This document shows, piece after piece, positions 53,231-62,624 of a stretch of 64,000 bases of DNA. A model generated the notes under the pieces. The model was not told the DNA's origin, ran no database searches, and was given only the letters and a program-made list of their open reading frames with translations. The position numbers and the translations under genes were made by a program. Numbering within the stretch: position 1 is the first letter of the stretch; every line of letters starts with the position of its first letter. Source of the DNA: DASQZT01 sp963728965 (GTDB taxonomy: Bacteria; Acidobacteriota; Terriglobia; Bryobacterales; Bryobacteraceae); NCBI GenBank assembly GCA_963728965.1, contig CAVSMH010000005.1, positions 1-64,000 of the forward strand, given 5' to 3'.

Positions 53231-53659
53231 TCAGGGTCTGGGGTACGCTTCACCGGCGATCGTCATTCGGTCCTCGGCGACTCGCACGCTTGAGACCGAG
53301 TTGATTACAAAGCGATAGGAGTCGTCGGGCTCGAACACGCTATACAACCAGTATGGCCGCATGGGAACGGCGACCAGGTACTCCCAAAGGCGGGGCTGCT
53401 GCGCAAAAAGGTCCCGGATTCGTGGGTATCCCAGGGCGGCCAGCCGATCGATCTCCGGCCGCTCGCCTGGTGCACGCCGGGCGGATTTGCGAAGGCTGGC
53501 CACCAGCTCTCCGTACGGCTCGTGGAAGAGCGTTTCGGTTTCCTCGCGGCTGAGTTGGATTTCGTACGTGTAAGACGGGTTCACCGCCTGGCCGAAGCCC
53601 AGCTCCCGTACGTCCACGTCCTGCCATCGGACCTTTCGGCCATCGATGATGATCTGCAT
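53231..53659 (-). CDS. hypothetical protein, possible immunity-like, 142 aa
   Basis: A soluble alpha/beta protein beginning QIIIDGRKVRWQDVDVRELG and ending with the regular strands YRFVINSVSSVRVAED. No Cys or membrane segment. It starts 4 bp after the 260-aa gene and closes a three-gene minus-strand cassette. The size, solubility and last position would fit an immunity protein, but no family is recognised. ATG 53659 is chosen; an upstream ATG at 53680 overlaps the previous gene. Confidence 0.6.
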   Translation of the reverse strand: MQIIIDGRKVRWQDVDVRELGFGQAVNPSYTYEIQLSREETETLFHEPYGELVASLRKSARRAPGERPEIDRLAALGYPRIRDLFAQQPRLWEYLVAVPMRPYWLYSVFEPDDSYRFVINSVSSVRVAEDRMTIAGEAYPRP

Positions 53660-53663
53660 GGTT

Positions 53664-54446
53664 CTACTTCTTTCGCCCACTGTCGGGTATGTTCAGGCCC
53701 CTCTTTTGGACATCCGGTGGATTCGCCACGATTTCGCCGTTCGGTGCGAACGTCACCGAGCCGCACGGAGAATACTGCGGCTCTATCTTTGATTTTGGAT
53801 CATTGTCCGACCGGTCTCCGGAACGGTGGAAGAACTCCTCGGGCGATTCCATGCGCGGCACCTTCTTGGTTTTCATTCCGGGAACAATGGGGAACTGCTC
53901 GATCGGAAGGGGGCCTTGGCGGGCAGCCTCGGCGTTAAGTTCCGCCGCCTCGTCGACCGAGAGGTTTCCATAGCCTACATCGAGATCGCTGGCTTCGGGC
54001 ATGACGTCGCTTTCGCCCTTGTCGCGGTACAGCTTTTGTCCTTGAAAGAAGCTCCGCGCACGGCTGCCGCCAAGGACGAACGACGATCCTTTCTGGAAGG
54101 ACTTGAAGGCGATCAACAACATCTGGTCGACATCGGCACCAGGGATATTCGCAGCGGCCCACTGCGCCGCTTTCAGAGCCTGTAGCAGGTTGATCGGATC
54201 TTCGCGGAATTCGTCCAGCAGTCTCGGGCAGGCGCGCATGGCGGGCGGGCCGTCGCTGAAACCGGCGATCAACGCGTCCAGTTCGTCTTTGGCCTTGGCG
54301 GCCTGCTCGGCGCGTTGTCGTTGCGCTTCCAGTTGTTTCGCCGCGCGCGCCGCCGCAATCGCCGCGATCTCCGCGGTGCACTTTGGGCAGAAGGACTCAC
54401 CGGCCGCCGGGTCAAATTCGATTTTGCACTTCTTACAGGCGGCCAT
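53664..54446 (-). CDS. zinc-ribbon coiled-coil protein of unknown function, 260 aa
   Basis: The N-terminus has CKKC...CPKC (residues 4-24), a zinc ribbon, then an Ala/Arg/Gln coiled coil to about residue 58, and a C-terminal region rich in charged and aromatic residues (FVLGGSRARSFFQGQKLYRD, PEEFFHRSGDRSDNDP). I do not recognise the C-terminal domain; a toxin or effector role is possible given the neighbours. It begins 3 bp after the 145-aa adaptor-like gene and ends 4 bp before the small soluble protein. Confidence 0.6.
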   Translation of the reverse strand: MAACKKCKIEFDPAAGESFCPKCTAEIAAIAAARAAKQLEAQRQRAEQAAKAKDELDALIAGFSDGPPAMRACPRLLDEFREDPINLLQALKAAQWAAANIPGADVDQMLLIAFKSFQKGSSFVLGGSRARSFFQGQKLYRDKGESDVMPEASDLDVGYGNLSVDEAAELNAEAARQGPLPIEQFPIVPGMKTKKVPRMESPEEFFHRSGDRSDNDPKSKIEPQYSPCGSVTFAPNGEIVANPPDVQKRGLNIPDSGRKK

Positions 54447-54449
54447 CGG

Positions 54450-54887
54450 TCAAAGACCCACAATCGAGCCGCGAACCTCGAAGACGGAAGGGTCATCCGA
54501 GAAGGGGATGCCCCATGCCCCCGGGTCGTAGCTCCGGCAGGCCTGCTGCCAGTCTCGGTACCGTGTGTTCGCGATGACATCCTCCAGCCTTGCTTCCGCT
54601 GTGCGGCCGGAACGGTCGAGACGAGCCCGGATGCCCGCGACATCGTCGAAATTTGGCGCAATAGAGAACATCAGGTCGAGAAAAGCGATCACGGTCCTTT
54701 CCGACTGGAAACCATGGGATCGGGCGCGGGCGATACCGGCGGCGACCATCCGGTTGAGCGTGAAGTCACAAATATCGGGAAGCAGGGATGCGTATCGCAG
54801 GCGGATGTAACGCGCGGCCCGCTGGTGAAATCGGCGGTCCGCGCCTCTCTCCAGGACGGACATCTGTTCGGGACGGATCCTAAGCAT
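54450..54887 (-). CDS. adaptor-like protein of polymorphic-toxin/PAAR loci, 145 aa
   Basis: All-helical. LRIRPEQMSVLERGADRRF at the start, MVAAGIARARSHGFQSERTV in the middle and IAFLDLMFSIAPNFDD follow the pattern of a family commonly seen beside PAAR proteins and effectors in proteobacterial secretion loci (starts MLxIxxxQ, then GIxRAxxYGI, then DLMxxxGPxFD). Its members are assumed to act as effector adaptors or chaperones. No PAAR, VgrG or secretion genes lie in this window, so the relation to a contractile system cannot be shown. Confidence 0.55.
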   Translation of the reverse strand: MLRIRPEQMSVLERGADRRFHQRAARYIRLRYASLLPDICDFTLNRMVAAGIARARSHGFQSERTVIAFLDLMFSIAPNFDDVAGIRARLDRSGRTAEARLEDVIANTRYRDWQQACRSYDPGAWGIPFSDDPSVFEVRGSIVGL

Positions 54888-55445
54888 CGACTTGCCAGTA
54901 GCTGGGGCGACGTTCGTCGCGCAGCTCAGAGTGGCGTGGATTCACGACTCTGAGCCGGTTGTGGAACCTACGACCGGGCTGCCGAAGAGCACCCCATTTC
55001 CTCTCGTCCGCGGCTCCGGGGAGAACCCGCGATTCAACAAGTCTTCGTCACCCGGCCGAATTCTTGAAACCCACTACTCCGATAGATAGCACGAGTCGAT
55101 GGATTCTCAGCGCGATCACCGGGCCGGATGCCGGGGACGAGTACTATGACTGCAACTGGGAAACGGTTCCTCGGGACTACGCAGGAAGGGTTTCCTGCGG
55201 CGGTCCCCGAGCCGGCCAAGCCGATCATTTATTCCATCGCGCGACACCCGAAGAGGACCCCGGCTGGAGTCCGGACGATGTCCAGCTCGATATATCCGGC
55301 CGAGAAGGTGCGCGATGCCGCCGCAGGACCGGGTGTTCACCGCGCTGCTGAACAGCCAGCGCTTTGCGCGGCTGACGCTGCGGCGGGAGCTGCCGGGCGC
55401 GGAAGCGCGCGCTGAATATGTCGAGCAACCGACGTAGAGTAAATA
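54888..55445. other. 558-bp region without a recognised gene
   Basis: No frame here gives a convincing protein. Short protein-like stretches (for example ALLNSQRFARLTLRREL near 55340-55390) may be remains of a lost gene but cannot be assigned. TAGAGT 8 bp before ATG 55449 could be the -10 of the next gene. Confidence 0.4.
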
Positions 55446-55448
55446 GTG

Positions 55449-56609
55449 ATGAACCGTCGTCAACTGCTTCAATCCGCCGCGACGCTGCCCCTGGCAGCGG
55501 CCGCTTCTTCGGCTGCCGTGCAGGCGAAACAACTGAAGATCACCGCGCTCGAGACCGACGTGCTGAGGAACCCGCCGGGCACGCCATTTTACGATGCGAT
55601 CCATCCGTTCGGCACCGAGGGAGGATCGGTGGTGCTGCGCCTGCGCACCGATGCAGGCATCACCGGCTGGGCCAGCAGCTCCTTCGGCATGATTGCCGGA
55701 GGGCCGCGGGTGGTGCAGTCCATCCTGGAAAACGAGGTGAAGCCGGTGGTGGTCGGGAAGGATCCGGCGTTCCCTCGCGGTATCCGCGCCGAGCTGTGGA
55801 AGGCGCTCGAATATCAGGGCGTGGGCGGAGTGGCGCAGTTCGCCATCGCGGCGGTCGACATCGCCGTATGGGACATCCTCGGCAAGAACGCCGGGTTGCC
55901 GGTGTACCAGATGCTGGGCGCGTACCGCGACCGCATTCCGGTCTATTCCATGTGCGGCTGGTATTACGATAACGACGACGACCTTTCGCGGTATCGCCGC
56001 CAGCTGTCGGCAGCCATGGAGCAGGGGTATCACGCGGTCAAGATCAAAGTGGGGCGCAGTACGATCGCGGACGATGAGCGGCGCATCCGGGCGGCGTTCG
56101 AGATCGTCGGCAAAGATCGTCGTGTGATGGTGGACGCCAACCAGGTCTTCAACCGCAACGAGGCGCTGCGCCGCGGACGGTTGTACCAGGAGCTGGGCTG
56201 CTTCTGGTATGAAGAGCCGCTGCCGCCGCAGGACATGGAAGGGTACGGCATGCTGGCGCAGGCCCTCGATATCCGCATCGCCACCGGAGAGAACCTGAAC
56301 ACCCGGTACGCCTTCGCGGACCTGATTGCGCGGCGCGGGGCGGACGTGGTGCAGCCCGACAACCGACGCGCGGGCGGCGTCACGGAGTGGATGGAGATCG
56401 CGGCCATCGCCGAGGGCTACGGTCTGGAGGTGGCCAGCCATGGCGGCGGCGCCACCAATCTCAACATGCTGCTGGCCATGCCCAACGCGATCTACATGGA
56501 GACCAGCGGCCCGCGCAAGCTGGTGAACGGCGAGGCGCTCGCGCCGACGGAGCCGGGCATGAGCAGCGAGGTTTCGGCGGCGGAGATCCAACGCCACAAG
56601 GTGGGCTGA
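55449..56609 (+). CDS. enolase-superfamily sugar-acid dehydratase-like enzyme, Tat-exported
   Basis: 386 aa. NRRQLLQSAATLPLAAAA is a Tat-type signal. Active site: Lys198-x-Lys200 (HAVKIKVG), metal ligands Asp229 (MVDANQ), Glu255 (YEEPLPP), Glu281 (ATGENL), and an Asp304/His331 pair (VQPDN and ASHGGG). The KxK plus His-Asp dyad is that of the mandelate racemase/sugar-acid dehydratase branch, in contrast to the Lys-Lys type at 15161. Likely it dehydrates an aldonic or uronic acid outside the cytoplasm. The TonB receptor gene downstream starts 39 bp later. Confidence 0.9.
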   Translation: MNRRQLLQSAATLPLAAAASSAAVQAKQLKITALETDVLRNPPGTPFYDAIHPFGTEGGSVVLRLRTDAGITGWASSSFGMIAGGPRVVQSILENEVKPVVVGKDPAFPRGIRAELWKALEYQGVGGVAQFAIAAVDIAVWDILGKNAGLPVYQMLGAYRDRIPVYSMCGWYYDNDDDLSRYRRQLSAAMEQGYHAVKIKVGRSTIADDERRIRAAFEIVGKDRRVMVDANQVFNRNEALRRGRLYQELGCFWYEEPLPPQDMEGYGMLAQALDIRIATGENLNTRYAFADLIARRGADVVQPDNRRAGGVTEWMEIAAIAEGYGLEVASHGGGATNLNMLLAMPNAIYMETSGPRKLVNGEALAPTEPGMSSEVSAAEIQRHKVG

Positions 56610-56635
56610 CGGCGGAATGCGCCCGCGCCGCGTGT

Positions 56636-56648
56636 TAGTTTAAGAATA
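56636..56648 (+). promoter_or_regulatory. possible -10 TAGTTT for a leaderless transcript
   Basis: TAGTTT at 56636-56641 fits TAnnnT and is exactly 7 bases before ATG 56649. No Shine-Dalgarno and no -35 are visible. Confidence 0.35.
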
Positions 56649-59633
56649 ATGGCCGTGGCCCGGGTCATTGTAGTGTTGCTGATTCTCACGGGAAACGCGG
56701 CGGCGCAGCGCTTCGCGCACCTGTACGGCCGAATTCTGGACACCTCCGGCGGCGGCATCGCGCAGGCGGCCATCACCGTGGTCAATCAGGATAACGGCTT
56801 CCGCCGTACGACCCAGTCGGAGCCCGGCGGCGGCTACTCGGTGGCCTCCCTGCAAGCGGGACTGTACAAAGTCACGGTGCGCCGGGATGGCTTCCATACG
56901 ATCGAGCGGTACGATCTGAAGCTCGCCCCGGACACCGCGAGCCGCGCCGATTTCGTTCTGCCGGTGGGCGCGGTGGAAGAGAGCATCACGGTGTATGGGG
57001 ACAGCGCTCCCATCGAGCGCGCCGACGCCGCCACCGAAACCCGCGTGGACCGCGATGAATTCGACCGGCTGCCGTTGAACGGCCGCGGCGTGCTGACGCT
57101 GCTGGAGATGGCGCCCGGCACCAATGTCACGCCGGCAACACGCGGGGAAGCGGGCCAGTTCACCACCACGGGGCAACGGCCCAACACCAACTATTTCATC
57201 ATCGACGGCGTCAGCGCGAACACGGGAGTGATGGCCGGCGGGCTGCCGGCGCAATCCACCGGAGGGGCGCTGCCGGCGCTCAGCGCGTTCGGCAGTTTGG
57301 ACTCGCTGATCTCGCTGGACGCGGTGCGCGACTTCCGCGTCACCACGTCCACCTCGATGGCCGAACTGGGGCGCATGCCGGGCGCCATTATCGCTCTCCA
57401 CAGCCGGTCGGGCACGAACGCGTTCCACGGATCGACGTCGTACCGGATCCGCAACGAGCTGGTGAGCGCCAACGACTGGTTCGGCAACGCGGCCGGGTAC
57501 GGACGCCTGCCGCTGCGGTTGCAGGATTTCGGGCAGACGCTCGGCGGACCGCTGCGGCGCAACCACACCTATTTCTTCGCGTCGTTCGAGCGGATGGCCT
57601 TGCGCCAGCCGCTCGTGTGGCGCCAGCCGGTGCCTTCGACCCAGGCCCGGGAGCTGGCTGCGGACTGGGCGCAGCCGCTGCTGAACCTCTTCCCGGCGCC
57701 CTCCGGCCCATTGGTCGCGGATGTCGGCGAATGGACCGGGCGCGGCACGCGGCCGGCGTCGCTCGATGCCGGCGGGGTGCGGCTCGACCAGGGCATCGGC
57801 TCGCGCGTCACGGCGTTCGCGCGCTACAACGATGCGCCTTCGCGCAACGAATTCGGCACGCTGTCGCGCAACGGTCTGGAGCTGCGAGCGCGCAGCCTGA
57901 CCCTGGACCTCAACGCGAGGCCGGCCGCGCGGCTGGTGCTGGATCTTCGCGCCAATGAGTCGGAGTCGTACACAGAGTCTCTCTGGATACCGGAAGCCGC
58001 GGGAGCCTGCGCGCTGGCCCCGCTGACCGATTCTTTCGTGACGTCGCAGCCGGGCTGCGATTACCTGGTGCGGTTTTCCATCGGCGGGGTGGGCCAACTG
58101 GTGTCGGGTCGCGAGGGCAGCCGGCGGCAGCGCCAGTTCCAGATGCTGCCCTCGGGCTCGCTGCACGCCGGGCGTCACACCCTGGGATTCGGCGCGGACT
58201 ACCGGGCGATCCAGGCCATCCGGCGCGACCCGACGGGGACGCTCGGCGTGATAGCCGACGATATCTCGACACTGACCAGCAAGCGCGACTTGTGGATCGG
58301 CACCAGCTCGGCGCAGAACGGTGCGGCGCGGGTGCGGGAACTGTCGTTGTGGCTCCAGGATTCGTGGCAGGCCGGTTCGCGCTTGACCCTGAGCGGAGGC
58401 CTGCGCTGGGAGTACAGTCCCGCACCGGTGCCCGAAGGTATGGTCTATTTTTTCGACCCGAATTCGAGCACGGTCCGCCCCACGGTGGGGCAGAAACTGT
58501 GGCCCGACTCCCATCGGAACCTGGCGCCTCGCGCGGGCCTCGCGCTGCGCCTGACGGCCGATGGCCGCAACGTGCTGCGCGCGGGCGGCGGTTTGTACTA
58601 TGAGTCCAGCCTCAGCATCGCCACCGATGTGTTGAACGGCGGCCCTTTGAGCGTGAACAGCTTCAACAGTGGCATGGCGGGTCTGTTCAACACCCAGTTG
58701 ACGTATGGCTTCATGCCCGAACTACGGTTGCCCCGGGTGGCGCAGTGGAACCTGGCCGTGGAGCACGCGTTCGGAGCGTACGACGTCGTATCGCTGGGGT
58801 ATCTGGGGGCCGCCGGCAGGCATCTGCTGCGGCGGGAATTCGGCGGCCCGGGCAGCAGTCCGACTTCCTACGTGGCGCTGACCACCAACGACGGATTCTC
58901 CAATTATCAGGCGCTTCAGGTGCAGTATCGCCGGCGCATGTCGCTGGGCTTGGAAGCTTCGGGGGCGTATGCGTGGTCGCACTCCATCGATAACGACTCG
59001 AGTGATTCCTTTCTGGTATGGGCCGCGCCCGGCTTCAGCGACAGAGGGTCGTCGGATTTCGACCTGAGGCAGTCATTCACCGGGACGCTGAGTTATCAGA
59101 TTCCGGCGAAGGCGCGCCCGATCCGGGGATGGGCCCTGGATGCGGTCTGGCGGGCGCGCACGGGTTTCCCGGTTTCGATCCTGGACGCCGAGGAGTACCT
59201 GGGCATCAGCCTGGTCAACGCCTTCCGTCCAAACCTCAATTTCGGCGTGCCGGTGTGGATGGCGGATGCGAACTCGCCGGGCGGCCGGCGCCTGAACGCG
59301 GCGGCGTTCGAGTTGGCGGCTGCGCGGCAGCAGGGAACGCTGGGGCGGAACCCCATCCCAGGTTTCGGCATGGCGCAAGTGGACCTGGCCGTACGGCGGG
59401 AGTTCCGCCTGACCGACCGGTGGCGCCTGCGATTCCGCCTGGAGGCTTTCAACGCGCTGAACCATCCCAATTTCGCCGATCCGATTCGCTTTCTGAATAG
59501 CCCCGTGTTCGGAGAGAGCACCTCCATGTTGAATCTGATGCTGGGAACCGGGAGCCCGGGAAGCGGCCTGGCGCCGGTTCTGCAAAGCGGTGGACCGCGC
59601 TCGCTCCAGGTTTCGTTGCGCCTGCAATTCTAA
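56649..59633 (+). CDS. Oar-like TonB-dependent receptor
   Basis: 994 aa, intact. A short signal peptide (VARVIVVLLILTGNAAA), carboxypeptidase-regulatory domain (GRILDTSGGGIAQAAITVVN), a plug with TNYFIIDGVSANTG, and a long barrel with many FRVTTSTSMAELGRMPGAII-like strands, ending SLRLQF with the terminal aromatic. It likely imports oligosaccharides or related ligands across the outer membrane. Paralogous to the genes at 25963 and 49605 but without the Arg/Gly-rich insert. A methyltransferase gene overlaps its stop (TAATG). Confidence 0.92.
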   Translation: MAVARVIVVLLILTGNAAAQRFAHLYGRILDTSGGGIAQAAITVVNQDNGFRRTTQSEPGGGYSVASLQAGLYKVTVRRDGFHTIERYDLKLAPDTASRADFVLPVGAVEESITVYGDSAPIERADAATETRVDRDEFDRLPLNGRGVLTLLEMAPGTNVTPATRGEAGQFTTTGQRPNTNYFIIDGVSANTGVMAGGLPAQSTGGALPALSAFGSLDSLISLDAVRDFRVTTSTSMAELGRMPGAIIALHSRSGTNAFHGSTSYRIRNELVSANDWFGNAAGYGRLPLRLQDFGQTLGGPLRRNHTYFFASFERMALRQPLVWRQPVPSTQARELAADWAQPLLNLFPAPSGPLVADVGEWTGRGTRPASLDAGGVRLDQGIGSRVTAFARYNDAPSRNEFGTLSRNGLELRARSLTLDLNARPAARLVLDLRANESESYTESLWIPEAAGACALAPLTDSFVTSQPGCDYLVRFSIGGVGQLVSGREGSRRQRQFQMLPSGSLHAGRHTLGFGADYRAIQAIRRDPTGTLGVIADDISTLTSKRDLWIGTSSAQNGAARVRELSLWLQDSWQAGSRLTLSGGLRWEYSPAPVPEGMVYFFDPNSSTVRPTVGQKLWPDSHRNLAPRAGLALRLTADGRNVLRAGGGLYYESSLSIATDVLNGGPLSVNSFNSGMAGLFNTQLTYGFMPELRLPRVAQWNLAVEHAFGAYDVVSLGYLGAAGRHLLRREFGGPGSSPTSYVALTTNDGFSNYQALQVQYRRRMSLGLEASGAYAWSHSIDNDSSDSFLVWAAPGFSDRGSSDFDLRQSFTGTLSYQIPAKARPIRGWALDAVWRARTGFPVSILDAEEYLGISLVNAFRPNLNFGVPVWMADANSPGGRRLNAAAFELAAARQQGTLGRNPIPGFGMAQVDLAVRREFRLTDRWRLRFRLEAFNALNHPNFADPIRFLNSPVFGESTSMLNLMLGTGSPGSGLAPVLQSGGPRSLQVSLRLQF

Positions 59634-60271
59634 TGACAGCCATTGTCGGCGCACTTTCCCGTTTCTTCCGGCGGCGCCGTATGCGGCGTTTTGCGATGGA
59701 ACTGCGGATTACCGCCGCCACGCGGGTGCTCGATATTGGCGGCACGCCCGAGTGTTGGGAACTGCTGGGCGAACGCCCGCAATTGACGCTGCTCAACATG
59801 CCCCGCGCCAAAGAAGACCTGGGGAGTGCGGCGCGATGGGTGGCCGGCGATGCACGCGCCTTACCGTTTCGCGACCTGGCCTTCGACATCGTGTTCAGCA
59901 ACTCGGTGATCGAGCACGTGGGCGACCGAGCCAGCCAGGAGCGCTTCGCGCGCGAGGTGGCGCGGGTCGGCCGGCGGTATTGGGTGCAGACACCGAACCG
60001 CTGGTTTCCCGTGGAGCAGCATCTGCTGACTCCATTCGTCCATTGGCTGCCCAGGCGATGGCAGCGCGCCGTGGTGCCGCGCTTCAACGTGTGGGGAGCG
60101 GTCGTGCGGGTCTCCGAAGACCGCCGGCGGTTTTACCTGGAGCATTATTTGAACGACGTGCGGCTGCTGGATGCGGAGCAGGTGCGGGCGCTGTTCCCGG
60201 GCGCGCGAATTCTGCGCGAGCGTTTCTGCGGCGTGACCAAGTCCTTGGTGGCGGTGCGGAGCCGGGAGTAA
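59633..60271 (+). CDS. class I SAM-dependent methyltransferase
   Basis: 212 aa. Motif I is VLDIGGTPECWELL (glycine-rich SAM loop), motif II appears in WVAGDARALPFRDLAFDIVF, and NSVIEHVGDRASQERFAREV resembles the post-II region of the methyltransferase 11 group. The second half (FPVEQHLLTPFVHWLPRRW) is unusual and basic. The substrate is not known. ATG 59633 overlaps the TAA of the TonB gene, so the two are co-translated. Confidence 0.88.
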   Translation: MTAIVGALSRFFRRRRMRRFAMELRITAATRVLDIGGTPECWELLGERPQLTLLNMPRAKEDLGSAARWVAGDARALPFRDLAFDIVFSNSVIEHVGDRASQERFAREVARVGRRYWVQTPNRWFPVEQHLLTPFVHWLPRRWQRAVVPRFNVWGAVVRVSEDRRRFYLEHYLNDVRLLDAEQVRALFPGARILRERFCGVTKSLVAVRSRE

Positions 60272-60318
60272 CTCCGATGCGGGCGCCCGACACATGCCGC
60301 GGGTCGCGATGCCACAGC

Positions 60319-60807
60319 CTAATCGAACTCGAAGCCCGGCGGGGCCTGCTCGGGGCCGACCCGTCCTACCAGGATGTTGGCGCGGAAATAGTTTTCGCCG
60401 CGGACCGGGGAACCGGCCATGCGTCGGAGCATAGCGATCTGGCCGACGTGCGTCAGGGCGTCGGCGACCGGCCCCTGGAATAGCGACTCCGCGGAGGATC
60501 CGAGCGGCTCACTGGCCGCCAGGCGTTCATCGAGCGCCTTCAGGGCCGCAAAGAAGCGCGCCACCTCCCGGTCCCAGGGGAGCGGAGCGGACGAGTGCCA
60601 TTCATACTTGCCGTCGGCCAGCTTCAATGCCCAATCCAGCAGATCGCCGATGTGCGCCAGGATTTCGATCGGGGTGCGGGTGCCGGGAGCGGCGCGAAAG
60701 CCGGCGAATTCGGGCGGCGCGCCACGGATTGCCTTGCCGCCTCGATAGGCCAGCGTGGCGACGGTGTGGCGCAACGTGTCGATCTTACGTTCCGGAACGG
60801 GTGACAT
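60319..60807 (-). CDS. DinB family protein
   Basis: 162 aa four-helix bundle. Metal-site histidines occur in IEILAHIGDLLDWAL and in DALTHVGQIAMLRRM, as in DinB/YfiT-like thiol-transferases or hydrolases (a third ligand is expected further on but is not clear). Members are small cytoplasmic enzymes, many acting with bacillithiol or mycothiol or of unknown role. GGGAGGA before ATG 60807 supports the start. It follows the RNB gene directly on the minus strand, ending the short operon. Confidence 0.85.
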   Translation of the reverse strand: MSPVPERKIDTLRHTVATLAYRGGKAIRGAPPEFAGFRAAPGTRTPIEILAHIGDLLDWALKLADGKYEWHSSAPLPWDREVARFFAALKALDERLAASEPLGSSAESLFQGPVADALTHVGQIAMLRRMAGSPVRGENYFRANILVGRVGPEQAPPGFEFD

Positions 60808-62238
60808 TCATATCCTCCCAAAATCGATGTAGCCGCGCAGCGGATCGGTGCTCAGGAGCTTCACCTGGATGCGGTCGCCCACATCGAGCGAGTGCTCGCC
60901 GCGGACCAGGCGGCCTTCCACGGGCGGCGACAGAGCCCGCACGAACACGCCTTTCGGCACCACGCCGGTGACCACGGCTGAGAAGATCTGGCCGATGCGG
61001 TGCTCGAGCGCCAACGCCGCGAGGCGCTTGTTCATGTCGCGCTCGACCTTGCGCGCCGCGTCTTCCCTGAGGGTGCAGTTGCGCGCAATGGCGGCCAGTT
61101 CGTCGTCCGTATACGGCGGCGCGCCGGCGATGGATTTGAGGAGCCGCTGTGTGACCAGGTCGGCAAAGCGCCTGTTGGGCGCGGTGGAGTGGGTGTAGTC
61201 GTGCGCCGCCAGCCCGAAGTGGCCTTCAGGATCGCCGCCGGGCCGTAGCAGCATGTACTCGCCCGGACCCATGAGCTTCAGGACGGCCAGCGAAACATCG
61301 GCGTAGTGCAGCGGGTCGGCCTGCCGGCGGCGGGCGAGGAATTCGTTCAGCGCGCGGGCATCCGGCTCCGGCGGAAGCGTCTCGCCGTGCTGGCGGGCCA
61401 GTTCCACGATGCGCGGCCAGCGTTCGGGCGCCTTCACCACGCGGCGGATGGAAGACACTCCGGCCTGGCGCAAGGTGCGGGCCATGACTTCGTTGCTGGC
61501 GATCATCAGGTCTTCGATCAGCTCGGCGGCACGGTTGCGCGCCCGCGTGGTCAGATCGCGTACCTCGCCATTGGCAATCACCGGCTGCGCCTCCACGCGT
61601 TCGAAAGCGATGGCGCCCAGGCGGTATCGCGAGGCGCGGAGGGCGCGGGCCGCTTCGTCCTGGAGCTGCAGCTGTTGTTGAATCTCCGCTGAGGCGGCCA
61701 CTTTGGCGGGCGCCGCGGCGGTGCCTTCGAGCCACGGTCCGATGCTGTTGTAGATGAGGCGGGCACGATTGCGAACGCGCGCCGGAAACACGCGGGCGTC
61801 ATCCACGGCGCCTTCGGCGGAGACCATGAACTCCACCACTAGCGCGGCGCGGTCCTCATTCTCGGCTAGCGACGTCAGGTCGGTCGAAAGCCGCTCGGGG
61901 AGCATCGGAAACGTGCGCACGCCGGCGTAGACGCTGGTGGTGTCATGCGCGGCATGGGAGTCGATCGGGGTGGCGCGGCAGACTACCGACCCCACGTCCG
62001 CGATGCCCACCAGGACGCGGATGCCGGCCGAGGTCCGTTCGGCCCATTCGATCTGGTCCAGGTCCCTCGAGTCGTCATTATCGATGGAGGACCAGGGCAG
62101 GGAAGTCAGATCGCGGAGATCGCTGCCGGGCTGGGCGCGGAGAGACTCGAGCTGTTGCTCGGTCTCCGGCGAAAAATCGGGCAGAAAGCCGCGCTCCAGC
62201 ATCTCCTGACGGGCAATGGCGGCGAGGTCGAGATGCAT
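60808..62238 (-). CDS. RNB domain exoribonuclease (RNase II/R family)
   Basis: 476 aa. RNB catalytic motif SIDNDDSRDLDQIEWAE with the acidic metal ligands, HDYTHSTAPNRRFADLVTQR for the conserved arginines, and a C-terminal S1 domain (IGQIFSAVVTGVVPKGVFV). It is shorter than RNase R and lacks the N-terminal cold-shock domains, as in compact bacterial homologues. It degrades RNA 3'-5'. ATG 62238 is chosen; in-frame codons upstream would overlap the DUF423 gene. The DinB gene lies just downstream. Confidence 0.92.
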   Translation of the reverse strand: MHLDLAAIARQEMLERGFLPDFSPETEQQLESLRAQPGSDLRDLTSLPWSSIDNDDSRDLDQIEWAERTSAGIRVLVGIADVGSVVCRATPIDSHAAHDTTSVYAGVRTFPMLPERLSTDLTSLAENEDRAALVVEFMVSAEGAVDDARVFPARVRNRARLIYNSIGPWLEGTAAAPAKVAASAEIQQQLQLQDEAARALRASRYRLGAIAFERVEAQPVIANGEVRDLTTRARNRAAELIEDLMIASNEVMARTLRQAGVSSIRRVVKAPERWPRIVELARQHGETLPPEPDARALNEFLARRRQADPLHYADVSLAVLKLMGPGEYMLLRPGGDPEGHFGLAAHDYTHSTAPNRRFADLVTQRLLKSIAGAPPYTDDELAAIARNCTLREDAARKVERDMNKRLAALALEHRIGQIFSAVVTGVVPKGVFVRALSPPVEGRLVRGEHSLDVGDRIQVKLLSTDPLRGYIDFGRI

Positions 62239-62242
62239 GCCG

Positions 62243-62611
62243 TCACCTGCGCAGCAGAAACCAGGCAAGCAGCAGCCACCCGGCAATGAAGGAGACGCCG
62301 CCGATCGGAGTGATCGCGCCCAGCACGGAGTTTCCGGTCACCGCCAGCAGGTACAGGCTGCCGCAGAAGATTATGATGCCGGCGAGCAGAAATCCACACA
62401 CCAGGCCGGTGGACGATTCCGGAAACGTGCCCGTCTTGGGCAGGAACGACACGATCAGCAGCCCCAGGGCGTGGATGAAGTGATAGAAGGCCGCCTTCTC
62501 CCACAGACTCATGGAATAGGCATCGAGGCGTTGCCGCAGTCCATGCGCGCCGAACGCGCCCATGGCGACGGCCAGTGCCAGAAGGATGGAAGCGGTGGAG
62601 CTCCAGGTCAT
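62243..62611 (-). CDS. DUF423 family small membrane protein
   Basis: 122 aa with four hydrophobic helices. The family signature GAFGAHGLRQRLD follows the first helix, then WEKAAFYHFIHALGLLIV, and the end is GGVSFIAGWLLLAWFLLRR. DUF423 (YgdD-like) proteins are inner-membrane proteins of unknown function. Its stop lies just before the RNB start; the DUF4159 gene is 13 bp upstream. Confidence 0.92.
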   Translation of the reverse strand: MTWSSTASILLALAVAMGAFGAHGLRQRLDAYSMSLWEKAAFYHFIHALGLLIVSFLPKTGTFPESSTGLVCGFLLAGIIIFCGSLYLLAVTGNSVLGAITPIGGVSFIAGWLLLAWFLLRR

Positions 62612-62624
62612 GAATGGGTTTGCC

